Assembly: GCF_000367365.1 (NCBI RefSeq)
Contig: NZ_BARF01000049.1
Location: forward strand, 24,344 to 88,343
Source of the DNA: Streptomyces prunicolor NBRC 13075
GTDB taxonomy: Bacteria; Actinomycetota; Actinomycetes; Streptomycetales; Streptomycetaceae
Direction of reading: 5' to 3'
DNA length: 64,000 nucleotides
Part shown: piece by piece, positions 27,151 through 35,907 of the stretch
How the letters are laid out: each line of letters starts with the position of its first letter
Position numbering within the stretch: position 1 is the stretch's first letter
Translations under genes and position numbers: made by a program
Notes under the pieces: model-generated
Told to the model about the DNA's origin: nothing
What the model saw: the letters and a program-made list of their open reading frames with translations, nothing else
Databases searched by the model: none

Positions 27151-27905
27151 CGCAGGACCTGCTGCCCATCTCCCGCATACCGCGCACCGGACTTCCGGCG
27201 CGCGCGGTCGTCGTCGGCGACCCGGCGCGTGCCGCCGCCGTCGCCGCGCTGCTGGACGGTGCCGAGGAGGTGTCGTACCACCGCGAATACCGTGTGTTCA
27301 GCGGGAGTTGGAAGGGCCTGCCGGTCACCGTCGCCTCGCACGGGGTGGGCGGACCGGGCGCGATCCTGCTGTTCCAGGAGCTGGCGGACGCGGGGGTCCG
27401 CACCTTCCTGCGTTTCGGCACGGCGGGCGCGATGAAGCCCGGCATCGGCGACGGCGACCTCGTGATCGCCGAGGCGGCCGTACGGGACGACGGCGTCACC
27501 CAGCAACTCCTCCCGCCGGAGTACCCGGCCGTCTCCTCCCCCGAGGCCGTCTTCGCCCTCCAGCGCGCGGCCCGCGAGACCGACGCCCCGCACCACCGCG
27601 GCATCGTCTGGACGCGCGCAGCCTTCCAGCCCGGCCTCCTCCCCCTCTTCTCCTACGACGGCGCCGGGCTCGCGGCGATCGAGATGGAGCTGTCGGCGCT
27701 GCTGGTGACGGCCTCGCTGCGGGGTCTTGTCGCGGGCGGGGTGCTGGTCATCGACGGCGCCAACGCCGATGAGCTCGTCGACGCGGAGACCACCGGCGGG
27801 TACGACCCGCATCGGGAGGTCGTCGCGGCCGGGGTCGAGCGGGGCGCGATCGTCTCGCTGGAGGCGCTCCGACTGCTCGCCGAGGCCGAGGAGTTCACGG
27901 CGTGA
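27147..27905 (+). CDS. Nucleoside phosphorylase (PNP/UDP family), candidate methylthioinosine phosphorylase
   Basis: 252 aa. NP-I family: phosphate-site 'VGDPARAAAVAALL' near residue 25, 'FGTAGAMKPGIGDGDLVIA' near 92 and the ribose-binding 'IEMELSALLV' near 175. Closest in look to hexameric uridine/purine phosphorylases. It splits a nucleoside with phosphate. Next to an MTA-type deaminase and in a methionine-salvage locus, the likely substrate is 5'-methylthioinosine, giving methylthioribose-1-phosphate for MtnA and hypoxanthine. Uridine or inosine remain alternatives; the base-site residues were not resolved. It overlaps both neighbours. Confidence 0.85.
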   Translation: MTQDLLPISRIPRTGLPARAVVVGDPARAAAVAALLDGAEEVSYHREYRVFSGSWKGLPVTVASHGVGGPGAILLFQELADAGVRTFLRFGTAGAMKPGIGDGDLVIAEAAVRDDGVTQQLLPPEYPAVSSPEAVFALQRAARETDAPHHRGIVWTRAAFQPGLLPLFSYDGAGLAAIEMELSALLVTASLRGLVAGGVLVIDGANADELVDAETTGGYDPHREVVAAGVERGAIVSLEALRLLAEAEEFTA

Positions 27906-29197
27906 GCATCGACCTGTTGGTGCACGGCGGTGACGTCCTCACCGTCGACGAGGCCGGAACTGTCGTGCGGGACGGGGCAGTTGCCGTCCACGAGGGCGAG
28001 ATCATCGCCGTAGGAACGACCGAGGGCGTGACAGCTCGGTTCACAGCGGCGGAGTCCATTGACGCCTCGGGCTGCCTCGTGCTGCCCGGGCTGATCAACA
28101 CGCACACGCATCTCGCGATGACGCTGCTGCGCGGTCGCGTCGACGACGTGACCCTCCAGGGCTTCCTGGAGCGGGTGTTGAAGTGGGAGGCCGAGCTGCT
28201 GACGCCGAAGAACGTGGCGGCGGCGGTGCGGCTCGCGGTGGCGGAGAGCGTGCGGGCCGGGGTGACCTCGGCGCTCGACATGTACTGGTTCCACGAGGCG
28301 GCCGAGCAGGCGGCCCGTGAGACGGGCTGGCGACTGCACACCGGGCCCACCTTCATGGACGTACCGGAACCGCCGGACCGTATCGCCTACGAGGACCGAC
28401 TGGACTGGGCGCGAAGGGACTTGGCCGCGCGGGGAGAGGCATGCCCCGGCCTGCGCCCGATCCTGTTCGCGCACTCGACCTACACCCTCGCCCCCGACCA
28501 GCTCGTCGAAATCGCCGCCCTGGCACGGGAGTTCGGCGCGCTGCTGCACATCCACGCCGCGGAGAACCCGACCGAGGTCGCCACCGTCGAGGTCAAGTAC
28601 GGCAAACGGCCTGTGGAGTTGCTCGACTCGCTCGGGCTGCTCGGTCCCGATCTGCTGCTCGCGCACGCCGTGGACCTGACCGGCCCGGAGATCGCGGCGC
28701 TGGCCCGCACGGGCACGTCGGTCGCCCACTGTCCGGTGTCGAACCTGAAGTTGGGCTGCGGAATCGCCCCGGTGCCACGGCTGTTGAGCGCGGGCGTCAC
28801 CGTCGGCCTGGGCACGGACGGCGCCGTCAGCTCCAACACGCTCGATGTGCTGGGCGCCGTACGGCAGGCGGCTCTCGTCCACAAGGCGGGCGGCGACCCC
28901 ACGGCGGTCGGTGCCGAACAGGCCGTGCGAATGGCGACGATCGAGGGCGCGCGGGCGCTGGGCCTGGGTGATCACCTGGGTTCGCTGGAGGTCGGGAAGC
29001 GGGCCGATCTCGTGGTGCTCGACCTGAACGCGCCCCATCTGCGGCCGCTGCACGACCCGTGGTCGACGCTCGCGTACGCCGCGCACTCGGCGGACGTACG
29101 GGACACGGTGGTGGACGGCCGGGTGCTGATGCGGAACCGGACACTGGGCACGCTGGACGAGGAAGCAGTGCTCGCGGAGCTCGAAGCACTTGCCTGA
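27902..29197 (+). CDS. Amidohydrolase, MTA/SAH deaminase-like
   Basis: 431 aa. Metal-dependent amidohydrolase with H68-x-H70 in 'INTHTHLAMTLLRG', a typical MtaD motif, then 'LHIHAAE' near 216, 'HCPVSNLKLGCG' near 278 and the catalytic 'GTDGAVSSNTLD' near 303. The family deaminates 5'-methylthioadenosine and S-adenosylhomocysteine to the inosine forms. The GTG start overlaps the phosphorylase stop, so the pair would turn methylthioadenosine into methylthioinosine and then methylthioribose-1-phosphate. Related guanine or chlorohydrolase activities cannot be excluded. Confidence 0.85.
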   Translation: MSIDLLVHGGDVLTVDEAGTVVRDGAVAVHEGEIIAVGTTEGVTARFTAAESIDASGCLVLPGLINTHTHLAMTLLRGRVDDVTLQGFLERVLKWEAELLTPKNVAAAVRLAVAESVRAGVTSALDMYWFHEAAEQAARETGWRLHTGPTFMDVPEPPDRIAYEDRLDWARRDLAARGEACPGLRPILFAHSTYTLAPDQLVEIAALAREFGALLHIHAAENPTEVATVEVKYGKRPVELLDSLGLLGPDLLLAHAVDLTGPEIAALARTGTSVAHCPVSNLKLGCGIAPVPRLLSAGVTVGLGTDGAVSSNTLDVLGAVRQAALVHKAGGDPTAVGAEQAVRMATIEGARALGLGDHLGSLEVGKRADLVVLDLNAPHLRPLHDPWSTLAYAAHSADVRDTVVDGRVLMRNRTLGTLDEEAVLAELEALA

Positions 29198-29215
29198 GCT
29201 GTGGATATCGCTCCC

Positions 29216-29231
29216 GTTCAGCCTGCTGAAC
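29216..29231. promoter_or_regulatory. Perfect palindrome before the FadR-type regulator gene
   Basis: GTTCAGC-CT-GCTGAAC, perfect 7-bp arms, lies 52 bases upstream of the GntR/FCD regulator start and just after the deaminase stop. It may be the regulator's own operator, or a weak hairpin. Confidence 0.45.
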
Positions 29232-29282
29232 CCGCATAATGCACCTGATACATCGGACGTCTGAGCAACAGGAAGGCCGGCC

Positions 29283-29954
29283 ATGGCAGTCACCGATGAG
29301 GCGATCGAGAAAATCAAGGGAATGATCGTCTCCGGCGCGCTGCGTCCCGGGGACCGGCTGCCCAAGGAGAGCGAACTCGCCGCCGAACTGGGCCTGTCCC
29401 GCAACTCCCTGCGGGAGGCGGTGCGCGCCCTCTCACTGATCCGCATCCTGGACGTACGGCAGGGCGACGGCACGTACGTCACGAGTCTCGATCCTCAACT
29501 CCTCCTGGAGGCACTGAGTTTCGTCGTCGACTTCCACCGCGACGACACGGTCCTGGAGTTCCTGGCCGTACGGCGGATTCTGGAGCCGGCGGCGACGGGG
29601 ATGGCGGCGCTGCGGATCAGCGAGCAGCAAGTGGACGCGCTCAGCGCCCAGTTGGATGCGTTGGGCAGGGCTCCCTCGGTCGAGGAACTGGTCGCGTGCG
29701 ACCTGGAGTTCCACCGGGGAATCGTGCAGAGTTCCGGCAACTCGGTGCTGTGCTCGCTTCTGGACGGTCTGTCCGGGCCGACCACGCGGGCCCGGATCTG
29801 GCGCGGGCTGACGCAGGAGGACGCGGTCAGCCGGACCCTGCACGAGCACCGGGCGATCCTGGGCGCGCTGCGCGACCGGGACGCGGAGGCGGCGCGGTCG
29901 TGGGCGACGGTGCACATCGCGAGCGTGGAGCAGTGGCTGCGTTCGACCCTGTGA
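29283..29954 (+). CDS. FadR/GntR-family transcriptional regulator (FCD domain)
   Basis: 223 aa. N-terminal GntR winged helix ('GDRLPKESELAAELGLSRNS', residues about 23-42) and a C-terminal helical FCD ligand domain ('LEFHRGIVQSSGNSVL' region). Such regulators bind small acids or metabolites. It follows the nucleoside-salvage genes after an 85-base gap containing a perfect palindrome, so it may control them and itself. A hairpin (CCGGGACGG 29996-30004 with 30037-30045) follows its stop. Confidence 0.9.
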   Translation: MAVTDEAIEKIKGMIVSGALRPGDRLPKESELAAELGLSRNSLREAVRALSLIRILDVRQGDGTYVTSLDPQLLLEALSFVVDFHRDDTVLEFLAVRRILEPAATGMAALRISEQQVDALSAQLDALGRAPSVEELVACDLEFHRGIVQSSGNSVLCSLLDGLSGPTTRARIWRGLTQEDAVSRTLHEHRAILGALRDRDAEAARSWATVHIASVEQWLRSTL

Positions 29955-29995
29955 TCGAGTGAGCGGGCCCGCTGATCCATCGGAGGAGTGACCGG

Positions 29996-30045
29996 CCGGG
30001 ACGGGTCCGCACAGGATGGCGATCTTGTGTGTTCGACCGTCCCGG
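29996..30045 (+). terminator. Hairpin after the FadR-type regulator
   Basis: CCGGGACGG (29996-30004) pairs perfectly with CCGTCCCGG (30037-30045); the 32-base loop makes it a weaker call. It separates the salvage island from parJ. Confidence 0.45.
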
Positions 30046-30152
30046 ACGGGGCAGGCATGGGGGCACTCCCCCGTGCAAGGGGGCTGCGGGCGCCCCCGTC
30101 GGACGCCGTAAGGTTGGGGCGTACGCGAGGGCAGATCGGAAGGAGGCGCTGG

Positions 30153-31181
30153 GTGATCGAGCTGGAGGGGGTTCCCGAGCTGATCGACCCAGTGATGGTG
30201 GCCGCGTTCGAGGGCTGGAACGACGCCGGCGACGCCGCCTCCACCGCGGTCGCGCACTTGGACAGAGAGTGGAAGGGCGAGGTGTTCGCGGCGCTCGACG
30301 CCGAGGACTACTACGACTTCCAGGTCAACCGGCCCACCGTGTGGATGGACGCCGGCGTGCGAAAGATCACATGGCCGACAACGCGCCTCTCGGTGGTCCG
30401 GGTCGGTGGCGAGAAGCCGCGCGATCTCGTCCTCGTCCGAGGTATCGAACCGTCCATGCGCTGGCGCTCGTTCTGCAACGAGCTGTTGGGCTTCGCGCAC
30501 GAGCTGGGCGTGGAGCTGGTGGTGATCCTGGGCGCACTGCTCGGTGACACCCCGCACACGCGTCCGGTGCCGATCAGCGGGACGACGTCGGACTCCGACC
30601 TGGCGCAGCGGATGGACCTGGAGGAGACCAAGTACGAGGGTCCCACCGGGATCGTCGGCATCCTCCAGGAGGCGTGCACGCACGCGGGCGTACCGGCCGT
30701 CTCGCTGTGGGCGGCGGTGCCGCACTACGTGTCGCAGCCGCCCAACCCGAAGGCCACCCTGGCGCTGCTCAACCGCCTGGAGGACCTGATCGACGTCCGC
30801 ATCCCGCTGGGCGAGCTGCCCGAGGACGCGCGCGCCTGGCAGGTCGGCGTGGACCAACTGGCCGCCGAGGACAGCGAGGTCGCCGAGTACGTCCAGACGC
30901 TGGAGGAGGCCCGCGACACCGCGGAGCTGCCGGAGGCGTCGGGCGAGGCGATCGCCCGCGAATTCGAGCGCTATCTCCGGCGCAGGGACGGCGGCGCCGG
31001 CCCGTCACCCGGTGGGCATGCCACGGCCGACGGCAGCGACAGCGCGTCGTATCTCCGGGACAACCCCGGCGGCGGCCGTACGAAGCCGCAGAGACCCGCG
31101 AAACCGGAGACCGACGCGGAGCCCGAGGCCGGGCCGGATCTCGGGTCCGACTCCGAGGACGGGGACTCCTCCGAGGAGTAA
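30153..31181 (+). CDS. parJ: PAC2-family protein, ParJ homologue
   Basis: 342 aa. A PAC2 (proteasome-assembly-chaperone-like) domain covers about residues 5-230 ('VAAFEGWNDAGDAASTAV', 'VVILGALLGDTPHTRPVP'), then a helical part and a disordered acidic Pro/Gly tail from about 280. In S. coelicolor the gene just before mshC, ParJ, binds ParA and controls its polymerisation during sporulation septation; the position here is the same. The GTG start has GGAAGGAGG 7 bases upstream. It is followed by a perfect 16-bp terminator. Confidence 0.85.
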   Translation: MIELEGVPELIDPVMVAAFEGWNDAGDAASTAVAHLDREWKGEVFAALDAEDYYDFQVNRPTVWMDAGVRKITWPTTRLSVVRVGGEKPRDLVLVRGIEPSMRWRSFCNELLGFAHELGVELVVILGALLGDTPHTRPVPISGTTSDSDLAQRMDLEETKYEGPTGIVGILQEACTHAGVPAVSLWAAVPHYVSQPPNPKATLALLNRLEDLIDVRIPLGELPEDARAWQVGVDQLAAEDSEVAEYVQTLEEARDTAELPEASGEAIAREFERYLRRRDGGAGPSPGGHATADGSDSASYLRDNPGGGRTKPQRPAKPETDAEPEAGPDLGSDSEDGDSSEE

Positions 31182-31197
31182 GGCGTACGAGGCGTGA

Positions 31198-31232
31198 GAG
31201 AAGGCGGTGCGCGACACGCGCACCGCCTTCTC
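31198..31232. terminator. Perfect 16-bp terminator between parJ and mshC
   Basis: GAGAAGGCGGTGCGCG (31198-31213) pairs perfectly with 31217-31232 over a 3-base loop. It lies between convergent genes and should serve both. Confidence 0.92.
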
Positions 31233-31262
31233 CGTGTTCGGCGACCGGACCGAATCGGACCG

Positions 31263-32492
31263 CTACAGGGCCACGCCCAACAAGGCGTCCACCGCGCGGG
31301 AGACGACTCCGGGGGCGCCTTCGTCGCTGCCGCCCCGGTCCCGCTGGACGGCCGCCCAGCGGTCGACCGCGGCGAGCGCGGCCGGGGCGTCCAGGTCGTT
31401 CGCGAGGGCTTCGCGCATCTCCTCGACGAGCTTCAGCGCGGACGGGCCGTCGGGCCGGGAGACGGCGGCACGCCACCGGCCCAGCCGGGCGACGGCGTCC
31501 GTCAGCACTCCGTCGGTCCACTCCCAGTCGGAGCGGTAGTGGTGGGCGAGCAGGGCGAGCCGGATGGCGGCCGGGTCGACGCCCTCGCGGCGCAGCGCGG
31601 AGACGAAGACGAGGTTGCCCCGGGACTTCGACATCTTCTCGCCGTCGAGACCGACCATGCCGGCGTGGACGTACGCCTTGGCCATGGGGAACTCGCCGGT
31701 CAGCACCTGGGCGTGCGAGGCGCCCATCTCGTGGTGCGGGAAGGCGAGGTCGGAGCCGCCGCCCTGCACGTCGAAGCCCATGCCGAGGTGGTCCAGGGCG
31801 ATGGCCACGCACTCGATGTGCCAGCCGGGACGCCCCCGTCCCAACGAGCCGCCGTCCCAGCTCGGTTCGCCCTCGCGGGCGGCCATCCAGAGCATCGGGT
31901 CGAGCGGGTTCTTCTTGCCCGGGCGGTCCGGGTCGCCGCCGCGCTCGGCGGACAGCAGCCGCATCGCGGCCGCGTCGAGGTTCGAGACCTTCCCGAAGTT
32001 GGGGTCGGACCCGACGGAGAAGTAGGTGTCGCCTTCGAGTTCGTAGGCGGCACCGGCGTCCCTGAGGCGCTCGACGAGCGGCACGATGCCGGGTATCGCC
32101 TCGACCGCGCCGATGTACTGCTTCGGGGGCAGCATGCGCAGGGCGGTCATGTCCTCGCGGAAGAGCGCGGTCTCCTTCTCGGCGAGGGCGACCCAGTCGA
32201 CGCCGTCACGCTCGGCCCGCTCCAGGAGCGGGTCGTCGACGTCGGTCACGTTCTGGACGTAGTGAACCTGCCGCTTGGTGTCGAGCCACACGCGCTGCAC
32301 GAGGTCGAACGCGTTGTAGGTCGCCGCGTGCCCCATGTGGGTGGCGTCGTACGGCGTGATGCCGCACACGTAGATACGGGCGACGGGACCGGTGTCAGGG
32401 GTGACCAGACCGCCGGTCGCGGTGTCGTGGATCCGGAGGTCGCGGCCCTTGCCGGGCAGGGCGGGGACCTCAGAAGCGGGCCAGGCATACAT
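31263..32492 (-). CDS. mshC: Cysteine--GlcN-Ins ligase (mycothiol synthesis)
   Basis: 409 aa. A cysteinyl-tRNA-synthetase-like enzyme with the class I motifs HMGH at residues 52-55 and 'KMSKS' near 280, and the zinc Cys C43 in 'IYVCGITPYDATHMG'. It is shorter than CysRS and lacks the anticodon-binding end. The N-terminus 'MYAWPASEVPALPG' is typical of MshC. It joins cysteine to glucosaminyl-inositol with ATP, the third step of mycothiol, the main thiol of actinobacteria. The start at 32492 is chosen by this N-terminus; the open frame extends 63 codons upstream. Confidence 0.95.
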   Translation of the reverse strand: MYAWPASEVPALPGKGRDLRIHDTATGGLVTPDTGPVARIYVCGITPYDATHMGHAATYNAFDLVQRVWLDTKRQVHYVQNVTDVDDPLLERAERDGVDWVALAEKETALFREDMTALRMLPPKQYIGAVEAIPGIVPLVERLRDAGAAYELEGDTYFSVGSDPNFGKVSNLDAAAMRLLSAERGGDPDRPGKKNPLDPMLWMAAREGEPSWDGGSLGRGRPGWHIECVAIALDHLGMGFDVQGGGSDLAFPHHEMGASHAQVLTGEFPMAKAYVHAGMVGLDGEKMSKSRGNLVFVSALRREGVDPAAIRLALLAHHYRSDWEWTDGVLTDAVARLGRWRAAVSRPDGPSALKLVEEMREALANDLDAPAALAAVDRWAAVQRDRGGSDEGAPGVVSRAVDALLGVAL

Positions 32493-32586
32493 GTCATGAG
32501 CGTAACCGGACAGATGTTTCGCATACGAACCGGACCAGGCCGGATGACCGGTAAGGCGCTCTTGCGCAACCTTGATCGCCGTGCTG

Positions 32587-33405
32587 CTACACGGGCGGCC
32601 ACGGAATGGCCGGCCACTCCCCACTCGGCTCGGGATGCTTCCCGCCCGCGAGCAACGCGTCGACCCGCGCGCGCGTGGCATCGAGTTCTACGGCGGTGAT
32701 CAGCTCGGCGAGCTTCGCGGCGAGCCCGCCGCCGTCCCTCAGCGCCTCCCTGAGCGCCTGGAGGACGTCGATCGCCTCCGGAGTGAGCTGCTCGCCCGCC
32801 CAGCCCCACAGGAGGGTGCGCAGCTTGTTCTCGGCGTTGAAGGTGACACCGTGGTCGATGCCGTAAAGCCGCCCCTCGTCGGCGGGCAGCAGATGGCCGC
32901 CCTTGCGGTCGGCGTTGTTGATGACCGCGTCGAGGACGGCGAGCCGCCGCAGCCGCTCGTCGTCGGCGTGCACCAGGAGGGCCGTTTTCCCCTCGCCGAC
33001 CTCGGCGAACCCGATGGCCTTCCAGCCCGGCTCGGGCTCCTCGGCGTCGACCAGGGCGAGCAGTTCGGACTCGGGCGCCGTCTCGATCCACAACTGGCAC
33101 ATGCCCTCGCCGTGCGGCCCGTCGCGCAGCACGGTGGTCGGCACGAGACCCCAGCCGGTCGCCTCGGAGACCTCGTAGGCGGCGACCTCGCGCTGGGCGA
33201 GGTTGCCGTCCGGGAAGTCCCACAACGGCCGCTCCCCGGCGACGGGTTTGTACACGCAGGACGCTTCGCGGCCCTCGTAGGTAACGGAGCAGAACAGCAC
33301 CGCGTTCGAGGCCTCGCGGATGCGTCCGCGTACTTTCAGCTCACCCTTGGCGAGCAGCTCGGCCGTGGTCACGCTCCGCGGCGGTATCCGTTCTGGCGCG
33401 GACAT
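32587..33405 (-). CDS. SCO1664-family protein, kinase-like fold
   Basis: 272 aa. A conserved actinobacterial family with PI3/4-kinase- or HipA-like features: 'CVYKPVAGERPLWDF' near residue 55 (possible ATP-binding Lys), 'VINNADRKGGHLL' at 161-173 (catalytic D166) and 'YGIDHGVTF' at 181-189 (metal-binding D184). It lies just upstream of mshC in the same direction and overlaps the DUF3090 gene by 37 bases. Its role is not established as far as I know; the constant link with mshC suggests a role near mycothiol. Confidence 0.85.
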   Translation of the reverse strand: MSAPERIPPRSVTTAELLAKGELKVRGRIREASNAVLFCSVTYEGREASCVYKPVAGERPLWDFPDGNLAQREVAAYEVSEATGWGLVPTTVLRDGPHGEGMCQLWIETAPESELLALVDAEEPEPGWKAIGFAEVGEGKTALLVHADDERLRRLAVLDAVINNADRKGGHLLPADEGRLYGIDHGVTFNAENKLRTLLWGWAGEQLTPEAIDVLQALREALRDGGGLAAKLAELITAVELDATRARVDALLAGGKHPEPSGEWPAIPWPPV

Positions 33406-33959
33406 ACGTGTCCTTCCGGGTCGAGCGGGAGGCTGCACAGCGGGCAGGGCGGACGGCCGGCGTTGACGACGTCGAGGGCCCGCTTGGCGAAGGCGCGGGC
33501 CTGGGCTCCGGTGAGGCGGACCCGCAGCATCGGGGGTCCGTTCTCCTCGTCCTGGAGGAGTCGTTCCTCGGCCTCGGCGAGGTCCTCGTCGGTGTCGGCG
33601 TCGAGCTCGACGAGGGCCTGCGCCTCGACGATCATGCGCTGCTCCTCCCCGTCCCAGGCGAGCGCCATGGTGCCGACGCGGAACTCCTCCTCGACGGGGG
33701 TCTCCAGCGGGCGGGTGTCGGAGATCTCGGTGGGGGTGACGGCGGGGACGGCCGCGCTGCCGCCGCTACGCCGTACGACCTCGTCCAGAAGCTCGTCCAT
33801 GCGCTCGGCGAGCGCGGCGACCTGCGTCTTCTCCAGGGCCACGCTGGTCACCCGAGGGCCCGCGGCGGCCTGGAGGAAGAACGTACGGCGCCCGGGCAGA
33901 CCGACCGTACCGGCTACGAAGCGGTCCGGTGGGTCGTAGAGGTACACCTGACGGGACAC
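33369..33959 (-). CDS. DUF3090 family protein
   Basis: 196 aa. Starts 'MSRQVYLYDPPDRFVAGTVG', the mark of the DUF3090 family, which is almost confined to actinobacteria and occurs beside mshC. The C-terminus has a likely zinc site, C-P-L-C ... H-V-C ('CPLCSLPLDPEGHVCP'). The function is unknown. It overlaps the following SCO1664-type gene by 37 bases, unusually long for this region, implying coupled translation. Confidence 0.88.
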   Translation of the reverse strand: MSRQVYLYDPPDRFVAGTVGLPGRRTFFLQAAAGPRVTSVALEKTQVAALAERMDELLDEVVRRSGGSAAVPAVTPTEISDTRPLETPVEEEFRVGTMALAWDGEEQRMIVEAQALVELDADTDEDLAEAEERLLQDEENGPPMLRVRLTGAQARAFAKRALDVVNAGRPPCPLCSLPLDPEGHVCPRQNGYRRGA

Positions 33960-34034
33960 GTCCTGTCTCCATTGGAATCGACTGCTGACAAGTGCGGCGC
34001 TACTGCGACCGCTTCACCCTACTGCGGCCGACGA

Positions 34035-34721
34035 TCACGGTGCGCCCGCGCCGCCCCCGACCGTGGCGTCGTCGCCCGGGGGCTCCTCGCGCGGCGCCAG
34101 GGAGGCGAGATCGCCGGTGTCCCCGAGCCGTACGAGAAAAGGCCTGAGACGGGTGTAACGGATCGCGGTGATGGAACACGGTTCTACGGAGATCCGCTGG
34201 AAGAGGTCGAGATGAAGTCCGAGTGCGTCCGCGACAAGGGACTTGATGATGTCGCCGTGCGAGCACATGAGGTAGACGGCGTCGGCGCCGTGATCGCGCT
34301 CCACGCGCGCGTTCCACTCGCGTACGGCCTCGGCCGCGCGGGTCTGCATCGCGCGCATCGACTCGCCGCCGGGGAACGCGGCGGCCGAGGGGTGCGCCTG
34401 GACGACCTCCATCAGGGGCTCGTCCATGAGCTCGGCGAGCTTGCGGCCGGACCAGTCGCCGTAGTGGCACTCCCCGATCCGCTCCTCGGTGTGCGGCCGC
34501 AGCTCGGGGCGGGCGTCGAGGAGGGGCTGGAGGGTCTCCTGGCAGCGTTGCAGCGGGCTGGTGACGACCTCGGCGATCGGCAGCGCGGCGAGCCGTCCGG
34601 GGAGCGCGGCGGCCTGGGCGTTGCCGCGCTCGTCGAGGGCGACACCGGGCGTCCAGCCGGCGAGCACTCCCCCGGTGTTGGCGGTCGAACGTCCGTGCCG
34701 GACAAGGATCAACGTGGGCAT
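34035..34721 (-). CDS. Histidine phosphatase / phosphomutase family protein
   Basis: 228 aa. Begins 'MPTLILVRHGRSTANT', with the RHG catalytic motif at residues 8-10; the second His lies in 'CSHGDIIKSL' near 157 and the acid in 'ERIGECHYGDW'. It belongs to the phosphoglycerate-mutase-like branch that travels with DUF3090 and mshC in actinobacteria. The start is chosen at the RHG N-terminus; the frame is open 29 codons upstream. The substrate is unknown. The order here is phosphomutase, DUF3090, SCO1664, mshC. Confidence 0.88.
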   Translation of the reverse strand: MPTLILVRHGRSTANTGGVLAGWTPGVALDERGNAQAAALPGRLAALPIAEVVTSPLQRCQETLQPLLDARPELRPHTEERIGECHYGDWSGRKLAELMDEPLMEVVQAHPSAAAFPGGESMRAMQTRAAEAVREWNARVERDHGADAVYLMCSHGDIIKSLVADALGLHLDLFQRISVEPCSITAIRYTRLRPFLVRLGDTGDLASLAPREEPPGDDATVGGGAGAP

Positions 34722-34894
34722 GCCGCCAAGGGTAGGCGTACGCCACCCGCCGAAGGGCCGCGCCGGTGTCGAGGGGCCGAGCGCGCGGAGGCCCGAAGGG
34801 TCGAGCACGGTCGGCCCCTCGACACCGGCTTGGGCGGCCCGGAGGCGAAAATGTCAACGTGCGGCTTCGGGCGGACGGCGGGAGAATACGCACC

Positions 34895-35893
34895 GTGATC
34901 GTCGACTACGCCATCTACCGTGACGGACGCCGGACGGAGGGGCCCGGCGACTTCTCCGACGGCCTGGACCACTGTCGTCGGGTGGGTGGCGCCTTCGTCT
35001 GGATCGGCCTCTACGAGCCCACGGAGAAGGAGTTCGACAAGGTCACCCAGGAGTTCGGACTCCACCCGCTGGCCGTGGAGGACGCCCTGACCGCGCATCA
35101 GCGGCCCAAACTGGAGGTCTACGACGACTCGCTGTTCGTGGTCCTCAAGCCGGTGGGCTACGAGGCGGACAGCGACGTGGTCACCTCCGGTGAGGTCATG
35201 GTCTTCGTGGGCGACTCCTTCGTAGTGACGGTTCGGCACGGGGAGGAGGCTCCTCTGGCGGCCGTACGGCACCGACTTGAGGAGGAGCCGGAGATGCTGC
35301 GGCACGGGCCCACGGCGGTGCTGTACTCCATCGCGGACGCCGTGGTCGACCACTACGTGGACGTCGCGGGCGAGTTGCAGACCGACCTCGAGGAGCTGGA
35401 GGCGGCGGTGTTCTCGCCGACCGGCGGCGGCTCGCGGACCACGGCCTCGCGGATCTACACCTTCAAGCGTCAGATCCTGGAGTTCCGCCGGGCCACCGGG
35501 CCGCTGGCGATGCCACTGGCCCGGCTCGCGGGCGTCGGTTTCGCCGGGGACCGGGTGCCGTTCGTGAACGACAAGTCGCGGCCGTTCTTCCGTGACGTGA
35601 ACGACCACCTGATGAAGGTCAACGAGTCCGTGGAGGGCCTGGACCGGCTGGTCTCGGACGTTCTGTCGGCGCACCTCGCGCAGACCAGCGTGCGGCAGAA
35701 CGACGACATGCGGAAGATCTCCGGGTGGGCCGCCATGGCCGCCGTCCCCACGATGATCGCGGGGATCTACGGCATGAACTTCGACCACATGCCGGAGCTG
35801 CACTGGCTGTGGGGGTATCCGGCGGTGATCCTGCTGATGGCCGCCCTGGAGGTGCTGCTGTACCGGACGTTCAAGCGTCGCGGCTGGCTGTAG
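34895..35893 (+). CDS. corA: CorA-family magnesium/cobalt transporter
   Basis: 332 aa. Large N-terminal cytosolic funnel domain, then two membrane helices at the C-terminus with the signature GMN at residues 293-295 ('YGMNFDHMPEL') between them and a basic end 'FKRRGWL'. Forms a pentameric divalent-cation channel in the membrane. The GTG at 34895 (GGGAGAA upstream) is preferred; the frame runs 43 codons further upstream through a low-complexity Arg-rich stretch. Confidence 0.92.
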   Translation: MIVDYAIYRDGRRTEGPGDFSDGLDHCRRVGGAFVWIGLYEPTEKEFDKVTQEFGLHPLAVEDALTAHQRPKLEVYDDSLFVVLKPVGYEADSDVVTSGEVMVFVGDSFVVTVRHGEEAPLAAVRHRLEEEPEMLRHGPTAVLYSIADAVVDHYVDVAGELQTDLEELEAAVFSPTGGGSRTTASRIYTFKRQILEFRRATGPLAMPLARLAGVGFAGDRVPFVNDKSRPFFRDVNDHLMKVNESVEGLDRLVSDVLSAHLAQTSVRQNDDMRKISGWAAMAAVPTMIAGIYGMNFDHMPELHWLWGYPAVILLMAALEVLLYRTFKRRGWL

Positions 35894-35907
35894 GGCGACG
35901 TTCGGGC

